From: Medicago truncatula
Taxonomy: Eukaryota; Streptophyta; Magnoliopsida; Fabales; Fabaceae
DNA length: 64,000 bases
Reading direction: 5' to 3'
Assembly (NCBI RefSeq): GCF_003473485.1
Contig: NC_053048.1
Coordinates: 12,833,501-12,897,500, forward strand
The notes below the pieces were generated by a model, which did not search any database, had not been told where the DNA came from, and saw only the letters and a program-made list of their open reading frames with translations. The position numbers were made by a program, and so were the translations under genes. Shown here piece by piece: positions 11,330 to 22,680 of the stretch. Every line of letters starts with the position of its first letter. Position 1 is the first letter of the stretch.

Positions 11330-11630
11330 TTAGCTGAAGTAATAACGAAGGTTCGCTGCATTCCAAGTGCGAGGCACCTTTTTGCCATCCAAACGCTCCA
11401 AACGGTAAGCTCCTTTTCCCACCTCGTCTTTCACTCTAAGAGGTCCTTCCCAGCGTGCGTGCAACTTCCCTAGTTGCTCTACTCCAGGCCTTTTCCTCAG
11501 CACTAAGTCCCCTTGCTTAAGACTTCTCCTTCTTACCTTTGTGTCATACCTCTGTGCTGCTCTTCTCTTACAAGCTTCCTCCTTCACCTGAGCTCGTGCT
11601 CGAACTTCTTCCTGGAAATCCAAGTTGTTT
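11330..11630 (-). pseudogene. Integrase C-terminal part, separated from its core by a solo LTR
   Basis: The minus-strand frame contains the post-DDE helix (EEVRARAQVKEEACKRRAAQRYD) and the GPY/F-type module (GDLVLRKR, WEGPLRV, GAYRLERLDGKKVPRTWNAANLRYYF), ending at 11,330. This module follows the catalytic core in Ty3/gypsy integrases. Its upstream half lies across the 2.3-kb insertion, ending at 13,969. It is non-functional in this copy. Confidence 0.88.
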
Positions 11631-11893
11631 AGTAGTGTTGCGCCATTTTTCGGAGGTCAAGGCCATTTGATTGACTTTTGACTCACTATTTATCTCACGA
11701 CTGAACAAATTTTTTTTTAAGGGGAAAAAGTTCCAAACCACCCATTTTGAAGAGATTTAGGGTTCGGGGGTTGGTTATATTTAAGGAAGGTATTAGCACC
11801 CTAAATATTCGTAGTACTCTACGAGAACCTCTTGATTTTATTTAACTTTTTGTGCTTAAACTTGCTTGCTTTTAAAAAGATGAAAATAGAATT

Positions 11894-12353
11894 GAATGAT
11901 GAGTTGAAAAGGAAAAGAAAATTGATTCTAATTGAAGAGAAAAAGGAAAATTGTTTTTTGGTTGATAATTGAAAAGAGAAAAAAGAAAATTGTTTTTTAA
12001 TTGATTTGGAAGGACAAGGTCCTCTGCCAACGTACCCGTGAGGGATCAAAACCTCGTAGTTCGGGGTAGAAATTGACGTTTGATTGGTTGAGTGTTTTTT
12101 ATCAGATTGTGAAAAAAGGTTTTGAATGATGAGTTGAAAAGGAAAAGAAAATTGATTCTAATTGAAGAGAAAAAGGAAAATTGTTTTTTGGTTGATAATT
12201 GAAAAGAGAAAAAAGAAAATTGTTTTTTAATTGATTTGGAAGGACAAGGTCCTCTGCCAACGTACCCGTGAGGGATCAAAACCTCGTAGTTCGGGGTAGA
12301 AATTGACGTTTGATTGGTTGAGTGTTTTTTATCAGATTGTGAAAAAAGGTTTT
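11894..12353. repeat. 230-bp tandem duplication in the solo LTR
   Basis: 11,894-12,123 is repeated almost perfectly at 12,124-12,353 (for example gagttgaaaa at 11,901 and 12,131, tcggggtaga at 12,061 and 12,291). The related LTR at 1-1310 has one copy of this block, so the duplication is private to this insertion or its source. Confidence 0.93.
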
Positions 12354-13556
12354 GAAATAAAAAAGCCAAGTGGCAAATGAGAATTGATTTGTGTTTTTTA
12401 GATTGAATGAAATTGACTTGAAGTTGAATTAGAATTGATTTGAAATTTGATTAAGAAAGAAAATAAAAAGAACGATCACTTGATTTGAGAATCAAGGTTT
12501 GTTATGAAAATATTTTTGTGATTTTTGATATTTGAATGTTTTTGTTGTTTTTGAATAGTAAATGAAAATTAAACTAACAGAGCAATGAAAATAAAAGCAT
12601 GGGACCAGAGTACTCTGGAGAATAAAAATATAATATTAACAGTTAACTTAGGACCAGAACACTCTGGATCAATTTAATTAACAAGGACCATATTGTTCTG
12701 GAGAATAATTAAATTAAACAAGAATATAATATTAACAATTAATTAAGGACCAGAGCACTCTGGATTGATATGTGTACTTTAATGTAAGATAAAATAGAAA
12801 ATGCAAGAGAAAATTAAAATGCATGAAAAAAGGAAATAAAATTAGATGCTAGGGGTGCAGGAAGTAAACAGGGGGGTGCAGGAATAAAATAAAAGAGATT
12901 TGAGCTTGGGCCTTAAAAAACGTATGGGCCTGGATTAAACCGGTTCAGACCGGTTTAAAGGTTGAACCGGCTCAATCCCTTTATAAATAGCCAGCTCCGA
13001 TTTTTTATATTCATTTTTATTTCTCTTTCTCTCTCTTCTCTTATTTCTAGAGAGAGGAGCTCTGCCTTCTCTCTAGAATATCTTCATCTTGTCCGACGAG
13101 AAGAGAATACCGGAGATGGTTCCGGCGCGGTGGCCGGCGAGTTTTCGCGGCGGCGCCACCGCGCCGGAGTTAAAAACTCCTCCTTTTTTGATTTTTTTTT
13201 TTAACCAAAAGATTACCCTTTTCTTTCTCCTTTCTTTTTTGAAAACGTTTTTTGAAATGAGGTTTAACGGACCCTAGATCTACAAAAAGGGTTACTACCT
13301 TTTTGTTCGGTTTTGTACGGATTTGATTTGGTTGTGATATGGGTTTGTGGTGGTTTGGGTTGATTTGAGTATGATTTGGTTTAATGGAACTGTTTGTTGA
13401 AAAATGGTTTTGTGAGTGTGAAACAGTTTGTGATGTGTGGTTCTTTGTTTGTTTATGGATCGGTGAAGGTTTGAAATGAGTTGGGTTTCTTTCTGTGATT
13501 GGTTTTGGATATTGTGATTGCAGGTTTTGCAATTGAAATGCTGTGTTGAAAAAATT

Positions 13557-13577
13557 CCCCCCCCCCCCCCCCCCCCC
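13557..13577. repeat. Run of 21 cytosines
   Basis: It is followed after one A by six more C. On the minus strand this is a G tract able to form a G-quadruplex. It lies in the solo LTR. Exact length may be affected by assembly. Confidence 0.85.
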
Positions 13578-13968
13578 ACCCCCCGGCGTGTGGTGCTGCT
13601 ATGGTTATATAGCAGTGGGTGTTTGAGCAAAAATTTGGCTTGAGAGTAATTTGTGACCACTTGCACCAATTATTGGACAAAAATAATAATAAAAAAAAGG
13701 GATAATAAATAATGATAATAATAATGAAAAAGGATAAAAATAAAAATAATGCTAATAATAAAAAAAAACAGCAATAAACACAAAAATGAAAAGATGGAGT
13801 TTAAAGAAAAAAAAATAAAGAGAGAAGAGGGCCCGACTCGGAACCAATTATGAGGTATTTTAAAATACCTCCCTGCCGAATTTTTCACTGAAAAGGTTGA
13901 AACCGGTCGGAGTTAAAAAAACTCGTGTCAGTGGTGTCTTGGGTCAAAAATTGGGGTATGACAAGTAG

Positions 13969-14415
13969 GTTACTATTGTTCACTTCTTCCTGCGCAAAAA
14001 GGACTCTTGCGCTTGGCTCCATGACTTCAATTGGAATCATAGCATCTGATCCATACACCATCCTAAAGGGAGTTTCCTGTGTGGATGAGTGTGGGGTGGT
14101 GTGATATGACCACATGACCATTGGTAACTCCTCCACCCATAGTCCTTTAGCTGCCTCCAATCTCTTCTTTAAACCTTGCAAAATTACCTTGTTTGCTGAC
14201 TCAGCTTGACCATTCGACTGTGGGTGCTCGACCGAGGTAAAATTAAGTTGTATCCCCCATTCCTTGCAAAAATTTGCCACAGACGAGCTAGCGAATTGAG
14301 TTCCATTGTCAGTAACCAAAACTGCGGGGAGACCAAACCTGCAAATAATCTTCTTCCAATAAAACTTCCTGATCCTATCTGCCATAATAGTGGCCACTGG
14401 CTCCACCTCAACCAC
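13969..14415 (-). pseudogene. Integrase catalytic core fragment
   Basis: The minus frame contains the second acidic residue of the DDE triad (LVTDNGTQFAS) and the glutamate motif (HPQSNGQAESANKV), then the region leading to EEVNNSNL, where the solo LTR begins. The first aspartate (WGVDILGPFP) lies upstream in the other frame of the 15,620-14,184 ORF. A single missing base near 14,414, after DYFTKW, causes the frame change. Confidence 0.88.
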
Positions 14416-15620
14416 TTCGTGAAGTAGTCCACTGCCACAATCAAAAACTTAACTTGACCTTGCGCTAGAGGGAACGGACCCAGGATATCCACTCCCCACT
14501 TGAAAAAAGGCCAAGGCGAAATCACCGAACTTAGGTGTTCGGGAGGAGCCTGATGGAGGTTAGAAAATCGCTGACACTTGTCACACTTCTTGACATACTT
14601 GGAGCAATCTTCTTTCATGGTCGGCCAGTAATATCCTGCTCTAAGTACTTTTGCTGCTAAGGCCATTCCCCCAATGTGAGTTCCACATACTCCTTCATGG
14701 ACCTCAGCTATTACATACTCGGGCTGCTGGGGAGCTAAGCACTTCAAGAGTGGGCTAGAGAAACCCCTTTTGAAGAGTTGATCTGCAATAACAACAAACT
14801 TAACCGCCCTCTTCTTTACTTTAGATGCCTGTTCCACCTCCCTTGGAAGCATATCATCCTTTAGATAACGAATGATATCTCCCATCCATGACTCGAAATC
14901 TTCTGTAAGGAAAAGCGATTCCCCATGCTCAATACTTGGTTGTTTCAAAGTCTCCTGAATTACTGATCTGTTATTTCCTGGTCGCTTAGTGCTGGCCAAC
15001 TTAGCCAACAAGTCTGTCCTACCGTTCTGCTCTCTAGGCACATGTGATAATTTGAAACTTACGAACTTTTGAGTTAAGTGCATGACTCTCTCGAGATACA
15101 TCAACAGTTGAGGGTCTTTTGTTTGGAAGTTTCCTGTGACCTGCCCAAAGACTAGCTGGGAGTCACTCTTTGCCTCCAGCTCCTTAACTCCTACTTCGAG
15201 AGCTAAACGCATTCCGGCCAACAAAGCTTCATACTCAGCTTGGTTCTTGCTTGCTTTGAACTCAAACCTCAAAGACTGCTCTATTAACACTCCATCTGGT
15301 CCTTCCAACATCACTCCCGCCCCGCTTCCTTTAAGGTTGGATGAACCATCAACCGACAATACCCATTTAGTCGCTTCCATGTTTCCCTTTTCTGCAGTCA
15401 TTTCTACGAGGAAATCTGCCAGAACTTGTGCTTTTATCGCTCCCCTAGGTTCGAAATCAATGTCAAACTCGAACAATTCTACCGACCATGCCACCATCCT
15501 TCCTGCTAGGTCCGGCTTTTGCAGTACTTGCCGAATTGGTTGATCAGTTCTAACTATTATAGTATGACTTTGAAAATATGGTCTCAACTTCCTGGCTGAT
15601 GATATTAGAGCTAATGCCAC
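14405..15620 (-). pseudogene. Second (archaeal-type) RNase H plus integrase zinc finger and first catalytic Asp
   Basis: The order is: end of the RT-linked RNase H (MVAWSVELFEFDIDFEPRG), then an extra RNase H with its acidic residues (VLSVDGSS, NQAEYEAL, AKSDSQLV, GRTDLLAKLA). A linker follows, then the integrase HHCC finger (HEGVCGTHIGG ... CDKCQ) and WGVDILGPFP. Two RNase H domains mark the Tat lineage. It is separated from RT by one in-frame TGA at 15,639-15,641 (a TGA where the family usually has Arg, consistent with CGA to TGA) and from the rest of integrase by a one-base deletion. Confidence 0.9.
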
Positions 15621-15638
15621 CTTTTCAATCTTCTGATA

Positions 15639-16619
15639 TCATACCTCCGCTCCATGTAACACCTTGCTCGTAAAGTATACTGGTTTTTGCTCCTTTCCTT
15701 CTTCTTGAACTAACACTGAGCTGCAGGCACACTCAGATACTGCCAAGTAGAGTATCAGGGGAGCGCCTAGCTTATGTTTCACCAGGATAGGTGGGGTTGT
15801 CAAAAATTCCTTTAGCTTTTGAAAAGCTCCCTCGCACTCTTCTGACCAGCAAAATTTTTCATTTTTTCGCAGCAATTGGAAAAAAGGTAGGTTTTTGTCA
15901 GCCGAGCATGATAAGAACCTCGTGAGTGAAGCAATCCTCCCTGTCAATTTTTGTACCTCCTTCGCATTAGTTGGACTCCTCATATCCATGATGGCCTTGC
16001 ACTTTTCTGGATTGACCTCTATTCCCCTCCTGGTTAGCATGAAGCCTAAAAACTTTTCTGCTTGTACTCCAAACGAACATTTCTCCGGGTTCAACTTGAT
16101 ATCGTGCTTCCTAAGCAAGTCGAATACCTTATTGAGGTTGTCTTGATGATCCTCTTCTTTTGTCGATTTCACCACCATGTCATCTACATACACCTCGATC
16201 GTCTTGCCTATCTCACTCTTGAAGACTTTATCCACCAATCTTTGAAAAGTTGCTCCAGCATTCCTCAACCCAAATGGCATACCCTTGTAACAATAGTTAG
16301 CCTTTTCTGTCATAAAAGCTGTTTTTTCTTCATCCTCTTGGTGCATTCGAATTTGGTGGTAGCCCGAATAAGCATCCATGAAGCTGAGAAGGTCATACCC
16401 TGAGGCATTATCCACCAGTTGATCTATGCTCGGCAGTGGGTAAGCATCCTTGGGACACACCTTATTTAGATTAGTGTAGTCCGTGCACATTCTACATTTT
16501 CCTGAGGGCTTCTTTACCATCACTACGTTGGCCAACCAGGTCGGGTACTTTACCTGATCATGACCTCCTTGAGTATTTGAGCTTTTCTTTTGTTCAGAGG
16601 AGTGAAATTTTCTTACCAT
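15639..16619 (-). pseudogene. Reverse transcriptase and start of RNase H
   Basis: The minus frame starts within RT at YPTWLANVVMVKK and shows the palm motifs MDAYSGYHQI, MPFGLRNAGATFQ and YVDDMVVKS, followed by the connection (FLGFMLTRRGIEVNPEKC) and LILYLAVSECACSSVLVQEE of the first RNase H. The frame ends at the TGA just downstream. The N-terminal RT part and the protease (D-S/T-G) are missing: the upstream 30 codons are unrelated and gag lies only a few bases away. Confidence 0.92.
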
Positions 16620-17626
16620 GGGTTTCTTCTCGCAGGGACTTCAGGCTCTGGTCGGCCTCCTAGATCTAGCCGGGCACCTCTTGAGAACCCTTTTCCTCCT
16701 AGCCTTTTCATCACTCCTTCCCAACGATCCTCGTTAGCTCGGTCTATGTTTCGTGTCTCCCTAGATCCCTTCTCTCGTGTCATCTCCTCGGCTTCGACGT
16801 GCTTCTCCACCCTCATCCGAATCTCATTCATGGAATGCGCCTTTCGCAAAGTTAAAGCTTCACTAAAGGCTCCTGAGTTCAGACCCTTCTCAAATGCCAT
16901 AACAAAAATATCTTCATTGGGCTCCGTCACCATGAGAGTGGCACTGTTGAACCGAGCTAGATAGCTCTTCAAGGATTCTGTGGGACGCTGGCGGATATCG
17001 AACAAATCTGCTAATAGGAAAGGCTTCTCAGTGTTTGGTGCGAATTGGGCAACGAAACGGGTTGCTAGGTCTTCAAAGCTTGTGATTGATCTGTCAGGCA
17101 GCCCCGCAATCCACTTATGTGCTACACCCTTCAAGGTCCCAGCAAAGATTTTGCAGCTCAACGCATCATCAGCTCCGCTAATGAACATCTGTGTTTGGAA
17201 AGTCAAAACATGACCATGCGGGTCACTAGTCCCGTCGTACGAATCAATGGTGGGTTCCCGAAAATGACGAGGGATTTCCACTCCTTGTATTTCCGCTGAG
17301 AATGGTTGGAATACCTTAGGCATCAGTCTGGTGGTTTCAGCTCCAGTGACATTGTTTCTTAAGAGTTCAAGCTGCTCCCTCAATTCCCTTTCTCTGGCCT
17401 CCATCTGATGTCTGAGCTCACGCTCTCGATCTTCCAGTTGTTGTTTTAGCTCGACCTCTCGAGCCTGTGCTTCAGCTTGTAAACGTTGATGTTCGTCATT
17501 TTGTTTTTGTTGTTCAACATTCTGCTCTTGAAGCTCACGCACTGCCTCGAGCAGTTGAGCTAGCTGGGGGTTGGCGTCGTCTTCCATTTCGGATCCGGAC
17601 GAGGTCCGGGGTGGTCTGCGTACCAT
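16613..17626 (-). CDS. Gag polyprotein, C-terminally truncated
   Basis: 337 codons on the minus strand. The N-terminal third is a Q/E/R-rich coiled coil (LLEAVRELQEQNVEQQKQ). The Retrotrans_gag domain then includes DSYDGTSDPHGHV, the GVAHKWIAGLP segment and FEDLATRFVAQFA. The frame ends ...EVPARRNPW with no CCHC zinc knuckle. It begins about 50 bp inside the PBS, as expected. The frame itself is intact, but gag runs almost straight into RT, so an internal deletion removed the nucleocapsid and protease region. Confidence 0.88.
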   Translation of the reverse strand: MVRRPPRTSSGSEMEDDANPQLAQLLEAVRELQEQNVEQQKQNDEHQRLQAEAQAREVELKQQLEDRERELRHQMEARERELREQLELLRNNVTGAETTRLMPKVFQPFSAEIQGVEIPRHFREPTIDSYDGTSDPHGHVLTFQTQMFISGADDALSCKIFAGTLKGVAHKWIAGLPDRSITSFEDLATRFVAQFAPNTEKPFLLADLFDIRQRPTESLKSYLARFNSATLMVTEPNEDIFVMAFEKGLNSGAFSEALTLRKAHSMNEIRMRVEKHVEAEEMTREKGSRETRNIDRANEDRWEGVMKRLGGKGFSRGARLDLGGRPEPEVPARRNPW

Positions 17627-17677
17627 GGTGATAGGTTTGTTGAAAATGGAGCTAGGTCGTTGGAAAGTTTCACCGTA

Positions 17678-17695
17678 GCCCCACGGTGGGCGCCA
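17678..17695 (-). other. Primer-binding site of the Tat element
   Basis: The minus strand reads TGGCGCCCACCGTGGGGC one base after the 5' LTR edge. Gypsy PBSs of this TGGCGCC... type are common in Tat elements. It fixes the orientation of the element. Confidence 0.85.
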
Positions 17696-17696
17696 A

Positions 17697-18335
17697 TGTT
17701 CACGTATGTAAACACAAGTTAATTACAACAGGTGAGCTGCTCAGTAAAACGTCCTAGGTGAAGTCTCAATAGCACTTTACAAAGTAACTGGATAATACCA
17801 TGTTTTTCACTCTCTGGGATCTGTCCCATCACATCTAAACTTCCCCCTTTTATAGTCCTCAAAGTGTTGGCTTAATGGGCCTTTCTCTGATCATTCTAGG
17901 CCCAATAAGTTGTGATCCAGAGCCTCCTATTGGTTGTCTGCTTTGAGTATGGCCGCGCGTGGACTAGGAAGCAACTCCTCCGTACTGGCCGCGTGAGGTT
18001 GAAACGCGATGACCGTCCGTACTGGACACGTGGTATGAAGTTAAGATGAGATGAGCTGGCTGGCTTGATTTGAACTACCAACCCAGTGTTGACTGAGGGC
18101 ATACTGAGCTGGCTGGCTTGACTTGAACAATCAATCCAGTGTTGACTGAAGACGTGCTGAGCTGGCTGGCTTGACTTGAACAATCAATCCAGTGTTGACT
18201 GAAGACGTGCTGAGCTGGCCCGCTTGAACTATCAAGTGGAAATGGTTTACCCATGCCAGTCCACAGTCCACCAAGCGTCAAGCCTGTTAAGGCGTAGACG
18301 TTTGTTCTTTAACCCGATCGATCTGTACCAGTCCA
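17697..18335 (-). repeat. 5' LTR (right copy), 639 bp
   Basis: It starts TGTTCACGTATG at the PBS side and ends CCAGTCCA at 18,335, followed immediately by the duplication AATAT (18,336-18,340). It is nearly identical to the left LTR over 637 bp. Confidence 0.88.
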
Positions 18336-18340
18336 AATAT

Positions 18341-21300
18341 CAATAGTTACCAAACATCCTTTTTTTTATTCTCAATATCGTCATATTATTTCCAAGTAAA
18401 ATGTCTCGTCATCACAATCATAAATCAAGACACAATTTATTTAACTCTATTAAATTTATTAAATAAAATTTGGGGTGTAAAAAATTACATCAAAAACACA
18501 CTAAGAATTGCTTGCTTTGGGAAAACTATAATTACATGACTCAGTATGAAAATATTACAAAATATCCCTTAAATCATAGGCAATTGTTCTAAAAAACCTC
18601 TAGTTTGGGTCAAATCATAACTAAAATGACTAAAAAATATGTTGAAAATAATGTAAGATGACCTGTCATCACACGGTTTGTGTCAAACGAAGGTGATAAG
18701 CCTTACACCACAAGAATATCATTGCAAAAAATATTGAAACAATGGAAAACTAATGGACAATGGAAGATGTTTTCTCTCGTTAAGGGGTACTATGGATTCT
18801 AAGTTGCTTCATTGGAGGATTAACAGATGGTTTGGGCATGATGATCAATTAATTTGAAACCTAGGGTTCTTCATATATTTGAGTGAACTAAGGGTTTCAA
18901 TGCTTCCACGCAACGTCAGACAAACACTCAAGTATGAATAAGTTTAATGATTGTTTTACAAAAAAACATGTGTTTGGCCATTATGCATGTGTGTTGATGA
19001 ATATGGACCTTTCTTGTAATATTTTTCATTAGATATTGGTGAAGAGGGAAGCTTTTGAATTTTCAGTAAAGTAATATTTTTCATTAGATATTGGTAGAGG
19101 GAAGCTTTTGCATTTCCAGTAAAAGTAGTTTACGAGTGGCTACTTGACTTATTTATGCTCTAAAGTCATTCGTAACACAACACCTAGTTGGCAAATGGAG
19201 AAAAGAGTGTTAGGAAAGAAGCAGAAAAGTTACAAATTGAATGTCCATCTCTAATATAACTCAGGGCTCTGAGAGATAACTTGGAACAATAATCCCCAAC
19301 ATTTCAACTCATGAAGGCACACACAAACAAAGAGATCGTAACTGACGAAGCAAAGAGAACACATCCTAAAACGATTCAACCTTTGGAATGCTAAGAAAAC
19401 ATCCACAAGAGAATTGGAGTGACCCAAAAGTAGGACATTTCTCGAATTATAACACAAATGGGTTCAGCCCCTACCAGCTCATGGGTTCTTAAAGTACTTC
19501 ACATTTTCAGGCTTGATGATTGGGGCGTTCTTGAATAGACTAGGGGATCGACCCATATCCTAGCTACTCTTAAAGGATAAAAGGCTACTCAAATGTCTTT
19601 AAAATTAAAAGCGAACAAAACATTCAAAATATTATTATTTATTGTCTTATTTCATTTCATTACCATCATCTTAGATTAGAATTCCATAAATACATGGTTC
19701 TTGAAATTAGAAAAAAGAAAAAATTAAACTATTGGAGTGCCAACACAATAACAAAATAACATCTCATGGAAAATTCAAGAAGGAATATAATTTGTGTATG
19801 CTCTTAGGTATGGCAAACATACATGCTCATGTATGCACATAATCTCTTTTGGAGAACTCTCGTATACATTTACATATGGATTTGTACATACACTTCGGTT
19901 TGGTAGGAGGATGACACAAGCTTTTTGGACAATTTGAGTCTCTAAAGCATCTAGTAAAACTAGCTGTAAGGAAAAATGAGAATAAAATAGTGTAACAATA
20001 ATAAGATAAAATATTATGTATGAAGTAAGAAACTAAATTTTAAAAGGGTAAAAAGGGTTTACCTTCAACGTTCGTTGCAACAAGAAATAGAAAAATAAAG
20101 ATATTTATAATACAAACAAACTTGACAATTTCAACCATATTTACCATCCCTCAAAAAAAAACCTTATTTATCTTTTTTGCATGTAAGCAATAGTTTTATC
20201 ACTCTTATGATTTATAAATCTCAACCTCTCCTTTCATCAATTAAATATTTTTTTGTTCTTACAAATTTTTAATAGCCATTCTAAAATATTGATCATTATT
20301 AAACGTCTTTAAATATATTAAAGGCCTTGATTTTTAATTTTATTATGCATGGTAGAGGTCACATAAAAACTTATCAATCATAAGATTTTTTTGTAACCTT
20401 TCACGGTAGGAAAGGAAAAATCACACAAAATGAATAATATTTTCGGACAACATACTTAGACCATCCACAATGCAGCACTCTATTTGGGTACTTAAACGGG
20501 TCTCATTTGTACACGTCATTCGTTTTATAATTAATACTTAATAAGCACTCAATCTCTCCAACCCAGCACCTCAAAATAATTATTAATTGGGTCCCTGCAA
20601 TAACTCCATATCATTAAATTTTAACAATAATTTATATATTCATTCATAATTATATAATTTTAAAATGATTAATTAATTTAATTATAAATTATAAAAAGAG
20701 TTAAAACTTGAAAAATAAATATAAAATAAATGATGGTAAATTATTTGTTGTTTTGTTTAAATCCAATCACTATATGTTTGTTTTGTATTTTTTTTCCATT
20801 CAGATGGGTAAATTATTTGTTTTTTTAAACAAAGTTTTTGTTGAAAATTTAATGTTGATTGATTAAATATTACTCTTGCAACTAATATATAATTTACTTT
20901 TTAATATTAAAATAATAGTAGTACAACAATTGAATAGAGAAAAAAATTGAATATGAGAGAGAGGTTGACTATAAAAGCACCCATCTTTATAAGCACCATA
21001 TTAATTAGTATCACAGTGGGAGTGCTTATTTATCATGGTGTTAACTAGGGGAAGGACTAAAACGGTCTTATGTATTAATCGCGTAAGTATTGAATCAAAG
21101 TTATCTATCAAATTCAAATGTAGTGCATTAGGTGTGATTGATGTATTCTTATATCAAATTTAACTAATGATTGTTGTGCATTAGATGTGATTGTTTCGTG
21201 TGACCCATCGGCTATAGATATTGCATATGTTGGATTTGAAGTTCAAAAATTGTTCCTCTAAGAGAGTATGCAAATTTCGTCTGGCAAAAAACAAAATGAG

Positions 21301-21583
21301 TACGAAAATTTTGTAATTGGTAATAATGTATGTTTGGATTAACAAAATAAATATACAAAATTGTGCAAATTTCAGAGAGAGATTGAACATAAGAGCCATA
21401 CCGTGAAATTATGGGAAAGTGTGATTGAGCTAATACTAAAAAAAAGACTCAAATTATTTATAATCAATTTGATTTTAATATTTGTAAGGATTACAAACAT
21501 ATTTATTTTATATTCAAACTTGTCATCTACTAATGATTTTTTGTGAGACACAACTATATTCTCATTAAAATGGCATTCACGTA
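18341..21583. other. Long intergenic stretch without a recognisable gene
   Basis: It is AT-rich with only short chance frames. A 55-bp tandem duplication is clear at 19,018-19,126 (aatatttttcattag at 19,018 and 19,073). A weak inverted-repeat pair near 20,460 (gaccatccacaatg) and 21,015 (cacagtgggagtgc) may be a decayed MITE. Confidence 0.6.
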
Positions 21584-21720
21584 TCCCCTTGAGCTTAACT
21601 CAGTTGATAGGGATATTGCATATTATATGCAGGGGTTGGGATTCGAACTCCGGACACCCCGCTTCTCCACAATTAAATTGTGTGAGCTCTAACCACTAGA
21701 CTACTTGACCAAAAAAAAAA
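21584..21720 (+). mobile_element. tRNA-derived SINE, family A
   Basis: It has an A-box-like 'cttaactcagttgatagg', a B-box-like 'ggattcgaactcc', a conserved tail ending CTACTTGACC and an A10 tail. Imperfect 14-bp flanks (ATGGCATTCACGTA / ATGACAATCACGTT) look like an aged target duplication. The same family occurs at 46,509-46,636 and, shortened, at 59,291-59,375. Confidence 0.85.
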
Positions 21721-21839
21721 ATGACAATCACGTTATAAGGACAAAAGTGGACTTTATGCACCATTATCATCAAGAAATTTATTACGATAAATGTCTCACA
21801 AATAAAGAAAGAAAAGATCATAATATGACTTGTTTTTGA

Positions 21840-22680
21840 AGAATATACATTTATGGGCCTTAAGATGTCTATTAAAATTAAAATGACATTAAAATTGAGA
21901 GATTTTCAATAAAATTGCTCATAAACAACTTTAAATTAAAAAACTATGTAACAGAAATGCGCTTCCATGACATTAAAACACATATACTACCTTCATCCTT
22001 AATTATAGGGCACTTTTGAAAAAATAACAGGAATTAAGATAGTGGATATTTATATTAAATATGTTTGTAATTACTAATGTTTTTACAAATTTATCCTTCG
22101 TCCCTAATTATTGCTGATTGAAGAAAAAGATGAATAATAAATAAGGGCATGTATGTAAAGAAATAATTAATGTAGTTGGAAATAGTAAAGGGATCTTATA
22201 AAAAGGGATCAAAAAAATTCTCAAAAGGGTCTTATAATAAGGGACGGAGGTAGTATTATGTAAAGTAGCATCAATGAGAATAAATGACATTCAAATGCAT
22301 ACAATTTGGGATATGAAAGTTCATAATTGATATTAAAAGACATAAACATGTAAGACGAATAGATTTCAATGACATTAAAATTGAGAGGTTTACAATAAAG
22401 ATGCTCGTAAATGACTTTAAATTGAAAAAACTCTAACGTTAATGCGTTTCAATGACATTAAAAGACATATATTCATTAAAGGAGCATCAATGAGAATAAA
22501 TGACATTGAAAGACATAAACTATGGGATAGGAAAGTGCATAATTGTCATTATAAGGCATAAACATGTAAGACGAATAGACATAAAAGAGTATTTAAAATG
22601 AGAGATTTTCAATAAAGATGCTCATAAACGACTTTAAAATGAAATAACTATGTAACTTAAATGTGTTTCAATGACATTAA
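21840..22680. repeat. 217-bp tandem repeat split by a MITE
   Basis: The word 'gagagattttcaataaa' (variants) starts at 21,897, 22,383 and 22,600. The last interval is 217; the first is 486, which is 217 plus the 269 bp of MITE and target duplication at 21,987-22,255. Units also share gcatcaatgagaataaatgac (22,268 and 22,484). Confidence 0.88.
21987..22253. mobile_element. Stowaway-type MITE, 267 bp
   Basis: The inverted ends are CTACCTTCATCCTTAATTATA against CTACCTCCGTCCCTTATTATA, flanked by TA at 21,985 and 22,254. The 'CTCCGTCC' terminus and TA duplication fit Stowaway (Tc1/mariner). Confidence 0.85.

Larger units (their letters stand above)
11636..13963 (-). mobile_element. Solo LTR (2,328 bp) inserted in the integrase gene
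   Basis: The ends are TG...CA on the plus strand (TGTTGCGCC ... GGTATGACA). An exact 5-bp duplication, AGTAG on the plus strand, flanks it at 11,631-11,635 and 13,964-13,968. The part from 11,636 to about 12,780 matches the LTR at 1-1310 in inverted orientation. There is no internal retrotransposon sequence, hence a solo LTR left by LTR-LTR recombination. The plus strand also has a TATA-like 'tttataaatag' near 12,980 followed by a pyrimidine-rich leader and short frames, but no recognisable protein. Confidence 0.92.
4762..18335 (-). mobile_element. Tat-type Ty3/gypsy retrotransposon, defective, with nested insertions
   Basis: The element reads right to left: 5' LTR (18,335-17,697), PBS, gag, RT-RNase H, second RNase H, integrase, 3' tandem array, antisense ORF, 3' LTR (from 4762). 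AATAT flanks it at 4757-4761 and 18,336-18,340. Two RNase H domains in pol and an antisense additional ORF with a repeat-rich 3' UTR are known Tat-clade traits. Protease and the gag zinc knuckle are absent. pol has a TGA at 15,639-15,641 and a one-base frameshift near 14,414. A solo LTR (11,636-13,963) splits integrase and a hAT element (7301-8170) lies in the 3' region. Minus these two, the element is about 10.4 kb. By eye the LTR copies differ at roughly ten sites, so the insertion looks recent. Confidence 0.88.

Noticed and set aside
13089..13277. Possible plus-strand gene with TATA box and leader inside the solo LTR
   Set aside because: The frames are short, overlap in different phases and encode no known domain; LTR sequence explains the region.
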